This document shows, in pieces, positions 40,201-51,779 of a stretch of 64,000 bases of DNA. The position numbers and the translations under genes are program-made. Source of the DNA: Lepiota brunneoincarnata. Lineage: Eukaryota; Basidiomycota; Agaricomycetes; Agaricales; Agaricaceae. The notes beneath the pieces were generated by a model, which was given only the letters and a program-made list of their open reading frames with translations, was not told where the DNA came from and searched no databases. Each line of letters begins with the position of its first letter. Positions within the stretch are counted from its first letter, which is position 1. The DNA is taken from NCBI GenBank assembly GCA_023014365.1, contig JAEBUN010000001.1:1426001-1490000 (forward strand), written 5' to 3'.

Positions 40201-41886
40201 GCAAAGACAATCAGTACCGTGAGCCTCACAGTGTCCATTTCTGATTTTCCACTGGTAGACTTGACGTTCCGCCGACCAGGTCGTTACCTCCATCGAGACT
40301 TCTCCTGAAATATTGGCTCAGGTACAGGAGGTTATTATCCCCATCATCGTGTTTACCCTGGAGCACAAGCTTTTAGGTTCGTGTCTTTGAATGTTGTAGT
40401 TTCTGATTCTCGCTGATGTCGGTATTGGTTCAACTTGTAGAGTTGCTGGATAACATGTATGAGTTGATTGATAGTCTCACATACAAGACTCGTGCTATTT
40501 CGCCCTCGATGTGGCCCGTGTTTGAGCTCACCTACAAGTTGTTCAAGGCTGATGCTATCGATTTCCTTGACGGTGGGTTGGCCATTAATGACCTTCGAAC
40601 CTGGCGGGGCTCTGACAACTTGTACTAGAGATGCTTCCGTCTCTTGATAACTTTGTGTCATTTGGCGGTGAGACTATCAAGACAAGGCCAGAGTACAAGC
40701 AGATGTTGCTCGATATCTATTCTACGTCCATCTCGAACCCTCAACTTGGCGAAAACGATCGTATCAATGGATCCAAACTAGCGGAGTCCATGCTACTCAA
40801 CCTGCGTGGAAGTGTGGATGATGTATTTTTTCCCTTTTCCCCCTAACCTTAACTATCCTAATGCTGACTTGCACCGGTAGGCCCTGGGACCCATTCTCAA
40901 TATAACTCTTGGCATATTCGACACGGCCCAGGGTTCAGGTCTCAAACTTGTCAACCTCGAAGTCATCGTCAACGCGGTCCTTTACAATCCCGCCGCTGCA
41001 CTTCATTTCATAGAGGCCTACCGCCCCGGCATGGCTCGCATCTTCTTTGACAAGTGGTTCGCCGCTATCAATGCTGAGAACCGTCTCCCTCGTGTGCATG
41101 ACAAGAAGTTGACGATCGTTGCACTGTGTGCGTTGCTGGAGCTCACGCCGGAATCGATTCCGGAGACGTTGAGGGAAGGATGGCCTGGGATTGTTGCTGG
41201 TATCATTCGGACGTTTAAAGATTTGCCCAAGGCTATTGAAGGTATGTGTTTCTATGGATATGTGTGAGTAGATTGGTGGAGTGTTGACTTGTTGGGTTTC
41301 AGCTCGCAAGGCTCTGGAGGTTGTTCTGCAGGAAGAGACGGACAGTGATGATGATGATGATGACAAGTTCCTTAACCTTGAGGATACGGAAGGTTGGTGT
41401 TATGCTGATGAGTACACGGAGATTTGTTTTTGACCCTTCTTGTAGATGATGTTTGGGATCAGGATTCGGCTTACCTTGAAATGTTAGCGAGAGAGGTTTG
41501 TCAGAGAATTTTGGTAGTTGTCAGCGTGACGTTAACTCCTAGCTCAGGGTGCCCGCTTGCGCCAGCAATCAGAGAAGACAATTGGTGATGATGAAGATGA
41601 CGATGAGGAATCCGATGAGGAGTCTGATATCGGCGAAGAGCTCGGCTATCTTAGTCCTCTGGATACCGTTGATCCCTATGTTACTTTCAAGCAGGCTCTT
41701 GGCGGTATGTGTTTTCTTACTCGGACTGGTTTCTGTTGAGGTTCACCGGTCCTCCCCGCAGTTTTCGAAGCTCGGAATCCTGAAATGTACCAATTGGCCA
41801 CCACCTCCCTCAATATTGAGCAGCAGACCCAGTTGATGGAAATTATACGGAAGGCGGAGCAACAGGTGGTCACGCCACAGGCTTGA
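37300..41886 (+). CDS. Importin-beta family nuclear transport receptor (importin-7/8, Sxm1/Nmd5 type)
   Basis: ATG 37300 opens MDLQTLSNLFSTTLNPDPNI, the N-terminal helix of the importin-N domain. Exons 37300-37390, 37536-37600 and 37731 onward give IGNEEGMIAALLQIIAADNI, WLKNRVYTCYTIEAP and ISVQLSHTVKNVIAHDLP. Further on are VHAGCLASLESVRAFRF, PKDEDEREKSEWWKAKKWAY, GAPAPQKFGALNMTAALGPW, ITLGIFDTAQGS and an acidic C-terminus, ending at TGA 41884-41886. HEAT-like repeats of about 40 residues run through about 1,000 residues. IPO7/IPO8 and yeast Sxm1/Nmd5 carry ribosomal proteins, histones and TFIIS-like cargo into the nucleus in a Ran-dependent way. There are at least 14 introns. Two frame problems, at AA 37379-37380 and just after the acceptor at 39357, sit in otherwise highly conserved sequence and look like sequence errors. 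Confidence 0.93.
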
Positions 41887-42329
41887 TGGCTTTAGGAATC
41901 CTCAGGTCCGGCTTTGCCGATTGAATTCCCTCACTGTTCTTATGATGTTATATGACACAACGACCTTAACCTCTCTTGTTCCAATTATAACTCTGAATGA
42001 TAGCATGTCCTTTTCTCCCTCAACGTTCGGCCCGCCCAGCGGATTGCTAGCAAGAGCGCAAGAAATCGACCCGGGTGCTCCTACTTGAATTTCACTGGCC
42101 CATTTCCCAGAATGGCTCGAAAATTGCCACACACTGCTCATACACTATTTCTCCGACGGCCCGCTGATGCAAACCGTGGGTGTCAGATGTGTGGACGACG
42201 TCCTGCTGGAGCGTCAGAGGATCCTTTTTTTCCGGAATTCTTGCTAGTATGTGCGTTTGCCAGGTCAAACGTTGTCTCAATAGCTGGATGAATATAAGGT
42301 CGCAACCTTGCTCGCGAAATTGCGACACA

Positions 42330-44346
42330 ATGTTACTGCATATCGCTATTTTAGGTGTTCTGCTTGCAGTGGTGGCCATCATCGATGGTGCTACAACTTT
42401 CACTAACCCGTTGAAGAATCCTAACGGGTCGGATCCCTTTATTGTCCACGATTCGGGGTTCTATTACCTGACGACTACAACATGGAACAACGTGCAGATT
42501 AGTCGGGCGACTACTATTGCGGGGCTGAAGACTGCTGCTCCAGTGACGGTTTATTCGAGTTCAACATCGTCGAGGTGTTGCAATGTCTGGGCGCCGGAGA
42601 TTCATAAGGTTGGTGGGACGTGAGTTGTCTTCCGTCTTTTCTCTTGTTATGAAAGCTAATTGTTATCTGGCTAGATGGAATATTTACTTTACGGTTGGAA
42701 ACAATGTCGACCTGGGGGGTCAGCGCATACATGTGCTCCAGGGTATGCGTTTGGCTTAGCTTCACTTGCTATAATTAATTCTGTGTGTAGGTGTCGCTGC
42801 TAACCCTAATGGTCCCTTACACCTATAGGGGCCAGCTCTCCTCGTCCAATAACCCAAATGCTTGGGCAATTGATGGCACTGTCCTCACCATATCCAACTC
42901 GAACTACCTCGTCTTCTCTTCCTTTAGTCCAAGCAATCTTCAAAGTCTCTATATTGCCCCCATGACTAGCGCCTTCACCATTGGGGCGATGACGTTACTT
43001 TCTGAACCTACTTTGTCATGGGAAAGGGTTGGAACGCCAGGTATGCTCCGCGTTTTTGCTCTTAATCTCGAACGCATGTCAATGCTTATTGCTTGGCTGG
43101 ACAGTCAATGAAGGCCCGGCCCCATTGTATAACGGAACGAAGGTCTGGCTGGCTTATTCCGCTTCTTACTGTAAGCACAATCTTGGCGCTCATTTGACCA
43201 ACTCAATGGTTATTAAACCTGCAAAAGGCTGGACCTCTGCCTACTCTATCGGCCTTCTAAAATGGAATGGTGGGAATCCAGTGTCGCCCTCGTCTTGGAT
43301 CAAGTCCGGACCTGTTTTCAAGTCGGCCAATGGTAACTTTGGGCCTGCGCACAACGGTTTCTTCACGAGTCCAGATGGAAGGGAGACTTGGATGGTTTAT
43401 CATTCCAGTCTCAGCGACCCGGCGAAATGCGATGGCAGCAGGGTCACCATGGCACAGAAGTGAGTCGATTTGTTCAATGTGCATCTCCCCCAAACGAACC
43501 AGACCACTCCACTACCCCCCGCATCAATGCGCCTACTTGACTACCATGCACCCGGGGTACCATGGCTGATGCCATAGGGCAAACAGCGGGGAACCCTTGT
43601 TGCACCAGGGCACTCACCCCCATCTGTGAAAGAGGCCTAAGACTAGATCCTTTCCAAAATAGTCCAGCCCAAACAAACAGAATACTGACACGACTTTCCC
43701 CCCTTTCTATCCCATCAAAAGGCTTAACTGGCTCACGAACGGTATGTAAATCCATCTACTTCTTACATTTCATTTCGAGAACTTTATGTGACACCGCGCC
43801 TCAACTCGGACTCGAGTCCGAAGGCCTGGTCCACGATCTTCACCAGTCGGGGGGTGTCGAGGCCTGTCCGAAGTTCGCCGTGATTACATGTGCTAGGGCC
43901 CTCATGATAACAACCCTTCCCTTTGACTCAGAGAACTCCGATGAGTCTGGAGTTGGGCCGTTATCATTCTGCATGTCCACCCCCCGTCACGAACTCCAAA
44001 CCGAGCATTCGGCACCCCGTTTCTCACCGGGCTTGATTTCATAAACTCGCACTTCACACTTGGGTTCTTTCATTTCCCACCCGTCGCACTGTCCTTTGGG
44101 ACCTCCCAGTGGACAATGATTGGCTCTGCCAAACTTGCTCTTACTCTTGGTTTTACCTATCGCTTTTGACTGATGGCACATGTTATCTGCATGATACATG
44201 TGCTGAAGTTGGCGTTGTTGCAACCTTATTTGCTTCGGATTCTGACCTACGCGCTGCTTTTCGTTGCTTCTCCAGGAGAACCATCGTTCGGAAGCCCGAG
44301 GGCCCGAACCGACGCAGTTCCAGTTCCCTCGGGGGATGGCTCGTAG
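42330..44346 (+). CDS. Secreted glycoside hydrolase family 43 (arabinanase / arabinofuranosidase-like)
   Basis: ATG 42330 starts a signal peptide (LLHIAILGVLLAVVAI). The five-bladed propeller landmarks follow: NGSDPFIV with the catalytic base Asp, NVWAPEIHKV, NAWAIDGTV with the pKa-modulating Asp, VNEGPAPLYNGTK with the catalytic acid Glu, and HNGFFTSPDGRETWMVYHS. Exons run 42330-42619, 42675-42742, from 42791 on, then a tiny exon at 43722-43741 (KLNWLTN), and a last exon ending at TAG 44344-44346 (EPSFGSPRARTDAVPVPSGD). The closing EPSFGSP is usual for the GH43 subfamily with exo-arabinanase and arabinofuranosidase members. One surplus T at 42817-42818 breaks the frame. The last two introns (about 260 and 535 nt) are five to ten times longer than normal here. 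Confidence 0.87.
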
Positions 44347-45031
44347 ATCCTTCAACGGGGAGCGTTTATCAGGTCTGTTAGATATCTCTTGAACGGTGCT
44401 TATGCTAACCTTTTTTGATTCCCAACATGATTTTTGTAAGTAGATGAGGTCAGGTGTTCCTATTATGATGTGGTCGGAAGTAGCTTAATCGATGTTTCCG
44501 TTGAACTTCAAATCAGATCAAACGATGCTTTGTCTTGAATATTTTCGCCTGACACATTTTTTGAGGACACCAAAGGGTGAGGATGATCATGGGGCCCGTC
44601 GACCTCGCGCAGGGAAACTAGATGTTGGATGCTACATATTATAATTTGAGTTCGGCCAGCTCATCACTGTCAACGAACCTTGCTGTCGTTATGATGGTAG
44701 TCCGCTTCCCCTTCAAGATAAACTGACTCCGTGCGTGATGGACTGGGCGCACCACCGTGCCGGCAGGGCAGGGGAGCTTGATGAGTGTCAGGTTAGGCAA
44801 TTCAGGTATTAGGCCTTGGCGGTTGTCCGTCATCATTTGCGTTATTAATAGGTCTGCGAACTGGTGGAACCCGACTCGGAGTGAATTCATTTGCAGCTTG
44901 GTTTCCCTCAAGACGACGCCAGGACGAGCGTAGGCTAAGGCAGTGCGATGGTTAAATCTCGGCTCATTACCGTAACTGTCAGACGTTAGATAGTCTAAAG
45001 GCTCCTATCGGCCCCACGCAGGCTGCTCTTA
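44347..45031. other. Intergenic with a possible F-box/LRR-like remnant
   Basis: Minus-strand ORF 44639-44911 reads NSLRVGFHQFADLLITQMM, then LIPELPNLTLIKLPCPAG. This resembles the last repeat of agaricomycete F-box/leucine-rich proteins, in which a final LPxLxxLxL strand precedes a charged tail. No upstream exons carrying an F-box are seen. I keep it as a weak remnant. Confidence 0.25.
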
Positions 45032-46367
45032 TCAAACCCAGTCCAGGTTGAATTCAAATATCCTTTCCTTTACCGCTCCCTCTCCCATGCTTTCCTTATG
45101 GTCGAGTCGTTCTGGTTTTCCATCCTTGTCCAGTCTCCAGATATCTCGCTCGATGAATAAGACGGACCCGTCTCTGCGGACGAGAAGAATAGTCGAGAGC
45201 CGGGTACCGTAATAATGTTCGTAACCCGGTGCAATATTCGCCGGGGGATGGGTTTCCGGTGGCTCGGGAGTGGTCGCCGGCGTGTCCACGTTTGGAGTGC
45301 CGCGAACCGTAGCACTACTCGAATCAAGAATAAGCGGTATGGGGGATACATGGATCGTGTTTCTGAGCTGAGAACGCTGGGTTATCTGTTCTGGTGACCG
45401 CCAACTTGATGCAGTGATAGTCCCGTTAGTATATCCATATTCCATGGAAAAAAATGATATCACAATTGCCGAGAGTCAGACCACCCATTTAGTCATGACA
45501 TGTGGGATATGCATACGTGAGAATGTGAAACAACCTTCCTATCAGTTGTTTCTCCCTGGAGCGCGACGAGCCATTAGTTGACAAGGAGTGCAGGGCCTCA
45601 TGGAAATCATGGGACGCCTTCTTGACCTTGGGCCATTCATTACCTCCCTGGCTGTCAACGCCATTGGACATACAACCACAGGCTCTTTCGGCGGCAACGA
45701 GCCGACGGGCCTCGAGTCTACCTCCGGCGCCATGATTGGTAACAAACATTGCATCATAAGTGAGTTCCTGTTTCCGTGCGCTCACGCGGCGTGCTTCTTC
45801 CCCTTCTGGATCTAGGCTCTCGCCCTTGTCCTTCTCCATTGTCCGTTTCTTTTAGGGTTGAGAATGAGGAGAGTGGAGCAGGAGCCAGTAGAAGCAGGTT
45901 GAAGCCAGCGAATTCCGCGTCTTGGGGTACGATCTTGTCAACCTCGTCTTCCAGAGGGTGAGATGAATCTGATAGAAGGAAGGACGAGACCAAATACCCC
46001 CTGGAAGAAGCAAAGGATTTGGGGGGTTCGTTTATATTCGTCCTATCATGGATTATCATGGATGTCGTGCAAGATGCCTGGTGGCAAGGAACTCACAGGA
46101 GGGCGACTCTGCCGGCCTGATTGAGACCAAACCAGGATCCACCAGCCTTGTCATCGCGGCCTGATAAGACTTTTCCTGGAACCTCAGAGAGGACTCTGGT
46201 GGTCCTGGAAGGAATGAAAGTGTGCATCTTGGGTGGGTCTGTGCAGGTATTCGTCGCGATTGGTACAAAGTATGCTGTTGGGAGTCGTAGGTCGCAAGAC
46301 GACGATGGTAAGTATCAGCTTACAGCGCATAATCTGGGTGTTCGAGGGTCCATGCGCCGATGCACAT
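45032..46367 (-). CDS. TANGO2 / NRDE family protein
   Basis: ATG 46367 gives MCIGAWTLEHPDYAL; across a 50-nt intron follows ILCTNRDEYLHRPTQDAHF with the defining N-R-D-E motif. Next come VLSGRDDKAGGSWFGLNQAG, SFASSRGYLVSSFL, AGFNLLLLAPAPLSS, YDAMFVTNHGAGGRLEARRL and a C-terminal part with WRSPEQITQRSQLRNTIHV, YYGTRLSTILLVRRDGSVLF and a last EFNLDWV. TANGO2 proteins are conserved from fungi to humans and are linked to Golgi organisation, lipid or haem handling; the biochemical role is unsettled. Frame is lost near 46186 and near 45835-45850, each restored by dropping one base. It is head-to-head with ARP6. Confidence 0.9.
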
Positions 46368-46494
46368 TGTGGAGGCCTGGAGGGAAAGGCCCACGGATGC
46401 TGCACTCGGCAACGACGTCATTGGCTGATATTTCCCACATTGTGATCGCATGACTCGATATTCTTTTAGCCAATAGCGCTCACCTCGTCCTCCT
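46368..46494. promoter_or_regulatory. Shared bidirectional promoter of TANGO2 and ARP6
   Basis: Only 127 bp separate the two divergent start codons. The central part has CACATTGTGATCG and an AT-rich GATATTCTTTTAGCC. No TATA box is obvious on either side. Confidence 0.5.
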
Positions 46495-48388
46495 ATGAGC
46501 AGCATTATCATTGATAATGGCGCCCATACTATCAAGGCTGGCGTCCAGAACGGTCCTCCTCGGTACTCTCCATCTCGCACACCCTCAATGGCAGCAGCTC
46601 ATTTTCTCAATCAGCCTGATACCGAATGCCGTAATACGCTCAAAGGGCGACAAAGCGACGTATTTCGGTCATGAATTCGAAAATTGTGAAGATTATGCAT
46701 CGCTTCATTATCGTTTGCCTTTCGAAAAGGTTCGCTTCCAATTACACGTGTCGATACGCCGGATGATGAGATACCTGCGCTGTTGTAGGGGTATATCGTC
46801 GATTGGGACGCTCAAAAAGCCATCTGGGACGGACTCCTTTCCACGGAGATCTTCGGCGTGAGTTATTTGTATATCACATCGCTCTTCAGGTGGATGCGAG
46901 CATAGCTTGCAGATTGATACAACACAAGCCTCATTGCTCATGACCGAGCCTTACTTTAATTTGCCAAACATCCAGGACGTGTATGATCAGTTCGTTTTTG
47001 AGGAATATGAGTTCCAATCATACTATAGATGCACCCGTGAGTAATCCACGAATCATGAAGGATGTAAGGATAGCTCATTCTTTGCAACTCAGCTGCCTCG
47101 CTCATACCTCATGGTACTTTGTTTGAAGATCCCGGCCATCCTGCCCCGGAATGTTGTATTGTCATCGATTCCGGATTCAGCTTCACGCATATTGTCCCGA
47201 TTTTCGGAGAACAAAATAATCTGGAATGCCGTCAGGCGGTACGTTTGCCCCTGTATCAGCCAAGGAGGGGCGTCATGAGTTGCTCACCAATATTAATCTC
47301 ATGCAACGGAGACTAGCATTGACGTCGGCGGGAAGCTTTTGACGAACCACCTCAAGGAACTCGTGTCGTATCGCCAGTGGAATATGATGGATGAAACGTT
47401 TATTGTCAATGACGTCAAGGAAAAGTGTTGTTTCATCTCCCAGACCTTCAAGCAGGATCTAGAAATTTGTGTGTTTTCTCTGCATCGTCCTAAAAACACA
47501 GCTCACGAGGGAGGGTAGGTAGAACAGACACCATCAATAATCCCATTGTCCAAGAATACATTCTCCCAGATTTATCACGAAATCAGCAGGGAAGAGTTCG
47601 AGGGCCAAATGATGTCCGCCTTGACTTGGACCAAGTCCTGGTCATGAACAACGAGCGATTCGTTGTTCCAGAGATTATATTCAGACCCGATGACATAGGT
47701 GATTCGCAGTCGGAGTACGCCCTACATGTTTTAACGTCCGGTTTCCAGGCCTGGAACAGATGGGTCTCGCACAAACGGTAGCGCATGTCATCTCCCTATT
47801 GCCAGCTGATCTGCAAGGTATGTTCTGGGCAAACATCGGGTTGATAGGAGGGAATACCAAATTCCGTGGCTTCCGGGAACGACTGTGCGGTCTCTTGCTC
47901 GTACATTTATACTTGGCCTTAGTCCCTATTCCACCAGATTACAGGAGCTGCAACCCCTGGCGCCAGTTGGCTGCGAAATTATTATCTACGAGTGCAAAGA
48001 GTACGTGCTACGCACTAATTCATATACTGCAAAGCTTACTGATTATAATAGTCCGGTTCTTGAACCCTATCTCTCTGCTCTCAACTTCAACTTTGGCCGC
48101 TTTGCAGTAACGAGAACAGAGTATCAAGAAATGGGTAGTGAGGCGTGCCGTAGGAAATTCAGATCAGCAAACCGACGGACGCCTGCTCGTGTTACTGGCG
48201 ACAATGACGTTGAAAGCGATAAGAGTAGTGAGAATGAACGGAAGACCGCTGGCATTAGTGTAAGCCGAGGCAAGAGGATGATTGATGAGCGACACCCCGG
48301 ATCTGGAAAGGTTAACGCCACTTCAAGAAGTTCCAAAGTTGGTGGTACAAGATCAAGTGGGAGGGAGGGCACAAATAGGAGGAGATAG
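46495..48388 (+). CDS. ARP6: Actin-related protein 6 (SWR1 / INO80-family remodelling complex subunit)
   Basis: ATG 46495 opens [20 protein letters not shown], the phosphate-1 loop of the actin fold with the DNGAHTIK sequence typical of Arp6. Exons continue with [58 protein letters not shown] with [18 protein letters not shown] (second phosphate loop), [37 protein letters not shown] and [20 protein letters not shown]. In yeast Arp6 is required in SWR1-C for H2A.Z deposition and pairs with Swc6 (Vps71). After the usual end ([20 protein letters not shown]) a basic, Ser-rich tail of about 70 residues follows. The frame slips by two bases near 47885. Otherwise exons join well. Confidence 0.92.
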
Positions 48389-48807
48389 TCCGACACGCAT
48401 GCACATCTCGTCGATGCAGACCGCCTGATCCCTTGCGATGCCATTCTCTGCCGCTAACCTCTGTCGTAAATCACATATCAATCTCCTCGTAAGATAGATA
48501 TACCTACCATCAATGATCGGAACCAGCAAGAGTAGTATCTTACCGCATGATCACTAGTTCGATGTCACAGTAGCACATGGGCACCAGGTCGCTTTAAAGG
48601 TACCACCTTACCCACACTCACAACCCTGTACGGATCCCGGACCTTGATGATGATGATTAATGGTGAGTTCAAGATGCCAAAGTTAAATGCGATGCGAGTA
48701 CTGCAGCAGTCTACAGGGTGTTCTGTGTAGACGCAGCTGAGCCCCTCGTTTAATTTTGCACTGAGCAAAGAGCAGAGCTACGGTTCCTCAGTATCGTTCC
48801 CGTTGCC

Positions 48808-49153
48808 ATGATCAGCGTGAGTTTAAGCTACATGGTACATATTGCTAACCGACTGCGAATAGACTTCGAAACGGGCGGTTTACACAGAGAGTGTGTACAA
48901 CAAATTCGGATTGGCTCAACAAATGTTACACACCAAAATAACATTGGCACGGGAAGTTCGAAGCTCTATTTCAGTGCTGACCGTCACATTGGGGTGCGAC
49001 CACCCTTCGAATTCTCCTGGGCGCTTCTTTAAAGGTGGGTGGGGACTTGAGGCTGGCCCCGTTCAAGAGTTTATATTAGGAACCTCCGGTGCTTCTGGAC
49101 TTCGGTTATTCTGTCTCACAGGGCTGGGAGAGACGGCGAGGTGTTGTTGTTAG
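48808..49153 (+). CDS. Possible small gene with one intron, product unknown
   Basis: The model is join(48808..48816,48863..49153), 99 residues. The intron 48817-48862 (46 nt) has donor GTGAGT, a textbook GCTAAC branch site and acceptor TAG. After splicing the reading frame runs from ATG ATC AGC into SKRAVYTESVYNKFGLAQQM and on to a Cys-rich end. The N-terminal 40 residues look like a small basic protein. The second half is Gly/Leu-rich and less protein-like, so the real stop may be earlier with a further intron. I do not recognise it. Confidence 0.35.
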
Positions 49154-50095
49154 TTCGCTATGAAGAGTAGCTTTTGTCACTAAGGCAGCTTGAATTGAGG
49201 AGGTGTAACTACTTGATGCCGTGTCGCGTTTAATTGTATCCCCTTGAGGGAGTAGTATTTGTGGTAATGGTGTTTTTCCAAACTAGTGGAAGAGAAGAAT
49301 TAGGTTGGAAGAACCTAGAAGAATATAGCTTCCTTGACAGCCATCGGGGAAGCTACAAGTTGTGACCTTGAAAGATGCAAATTTTGTGGGATTTTCTTTT
49401 AGTAGCTTATGGAAATTCTGATGAAACGGGATGCTATTTTGTCATAGTTGAGTGTAACAACTATGATTGAAATTCGTTGGAGTTGGGGCTACTCAGTACC
49501 CATTTGGAGTTTCGATATCTGAGTCCAAAACTTCAAGGATGTTCATATATATTCCAACTGCCCTGATTGTATCATCTTTATTGCCGTACTGCGGTTGGAA
49601 CCTGTTTTGTGAAAGTGCGTATATAGTATATATTATTATGTTGAGTGGGAAACAGCAGTAAGAAACAAAAGGTAAGACTAAGAGAAAAACACGCTCACTC
49701 GCAACGGATAGGGATAAAACACTACAATAAGCAGTCACCTACTACTAGTACTCGTACACAAAAGTCCCTTACATAATAGTAGTACGACAGGTCGGACATG
49801 GGAGAACAAATGTGCGAAACAGGGAGAACAACAACAATATAACCCGAGGAACAGTCAGCAGCACACAGTGCTCGGTAGGCTGTATCTGGACAAGTGTAAA
49901 TGATGTACAGGTGTATACAAGAAAAGGGTGCTCGAGGCGACGCGGTTCGCATGTGAGCAAAAACGAGGGAGTGACAATCAAATGATGGTATCAGCCTCGA
50001 TTTACTGACAGCCGACGAGGATGGGAATCGGGCGCATGTTCCTACGGGCCTCTGCGACGAAAGCGGTAAAAGTCTATGCTGAGTGTCGGGTGCTT
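49154..50095. other. 3' region of the Zn2Cys6 gene and intergenic DNA
   Basis: No coding region is supported. ORFs at 49493-49738 and 49722-50099 (minus) lack features and probably lie in the 3' UTR of the transcription factor gene that ends at 50096. Confidence 0.45.
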
Positions 50096-51779
50096 TCAAG
50101 ACATGACATGGCTATACACAGTGTGGTGCTCGGGGTTGGGTGGGAGCGGGAAATATGGGTTGTACCCGGTAGCAGCAAGATTGCTCCATTCTTGTGGTGA
50201 AACGCCTGGTGAGCTGGTTCCCGTATGGAACGAAGCATGACCACTGGAAGCCGACAATGGTGTGAGGAGCTCCGTGTCTGATGGAGTGTTGCTGTCGTAG
50301 GGTGGTTGGGTCTGCTGGCCAGCAGCGTTGGTATGACCTGCGGTCGTCGAAGTCGCTTAATTCTACTCCGCTGCTTTATGCAAGGTAACAAGTCAGCATT
50401 CCAACCATCAGAAAGCCAGTGGAATGATGATACGTACTGCATCAGATCATTCAATTCTATTATTTTCCGGAAGAGGTGACACTGGGAGTGGTGTGTATAT
50501 TGCCGGAGGGATGAAAGAGAATTTTGCAGCTGCTGTGAGAGAGTGAGGTAAGCGACACCGGTAGCGGGGCTTGTTCGACAAGAGCAGTAGAACTGCTGGT
50601 GTGGCGACCCATGGTAGTGATCACTATGGCCGCTACCTCCGTACCCGTGCGCATGCCCATTTCCATAGGTGCCACCGCCACCATCCGTTGAATAGGGAGA
50701 AGTCCCCGATCCATGTCCGTGATAGCTGTTAGAGGGATGGCCGCCATAGACCCCATTTCCTTGAGTTGGAGACCCAACATTGAAAGCACGCTGTTGCTGT
50801 TCTTCGTATGGTGAAGTCGGGCTTCCGCCGCTGGCACTTCGCACATCGCCAGAGAAGGACTGGTGATATCGAATGGAACCGGGGCCAGGAGAAGGGGAGA
50901 AGCGGTATAGCCCAGAGGAAGCATCTGATATAGGCTCTGTTTTGATAGGGCTCACGATATTGGTGTTGCCAGAGGTCGGTCGGTTGCTACGGCTAGGATC
51001 CTCTGGGGAACGTTTAATGGGTGCACATTTGGTTGCCCGAGAATGCCATTTCTCGTTGGGATCGCCGTCTCTGAAATTGCTCTCAGCCCAGCGTGGATGC
51101 GGTTTGCCTGTTGATGGAGGACAGGGGCGAGGGTGCGTCAGAAAGTTATTTTCCATGAGTAGCGCTGGAAGCAAAGGCCCTTACCTCTCAGCTCGCGGAC
51201 GAGGCTCTCGAGTTCTGCGATGCGATTCCTCAAGCGCGTGTTTTCGTCGATGGAGGGGTCATCTCTAATAACCATGTCGCAGGTCGATTTCGTGCCCTAT
51301 GTTCGGGAGATTTGCGGCGCTCACCTCAGAGCCGGATCGTCTATCTCATACACACAAAGACCAGTCTAAGATGTGCGCATCGTCAGAATGGGTGCATAGG
51401 GTCGCAAGAGCATAATGATTTCGTACCAGACCAAGCTGTATACAGCGCTGGCACGGGCGTTTGCGATCGCACTAAGCGAATGGGTCAGCTCCCCTTCCCC
51501 GCCATGGTAGACAACGAGCAAGAGCGACCGACTTTGCGTTTCGAGGTATGACAATTCAAACAACTTTGGGTAGTCCGGTTCCTCCTCCTCTTCCTATTTT
51601 TGGGGAAAGGTATCGGGCATAGAGGGGAGCAAACGGTTAATAAGTCGGCAAGTAAAACGCGAGAAGGCCAGAGAGAGCGCACTAAACACTACTGACCTAT
51701 GGTCTGTGTCGATGGTGAACTCTAGGTCGACTATCTCGCCTTTGAGTTGTACTGGCTGGAACGACTCGGTGGGCATCAT
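50096..51779 (-). CDS. Zn(II)2Cys6 fungal transcription factor
   Basis: ATG 51779. Exons are 51697-51779, 51533-51593, 51427-51471, 51325-51365, 51185-51264, 50438-51107 and a last one ending at 50096. Splicing assembles the binuclear zinc cluster across four small exons: CLNCHTSKRKC, then DRKRPCQRC and IQLGLTGLC, i.e. C-x2-C-x6-C-x5-C-x2-C-x8-C. A linker with ENTRLRNRIAELESLVREL follows and is likely the dimerising coiled coil. Then come GKPHPRWAESNFRDGDPNEK, a Ser/Gly/His-rich disordered region, and a conserved C-terminal block with CSCRTSPATGVAYLTLSQQL and FRKIIELNDLM. It lacks the usual fungal transcription factor middle homology region. The start of the last exon is uncertain. It is a DNA-binding regulator, target genes unknown. 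Confidence 0.88.

Noticed and set aside
49722..50099. 125-codon minus ORF after the transcription factor
   Set aside because: It overlaps the stop of the Zn2Cys6 gene in another frame and is probably its 3' UTR.
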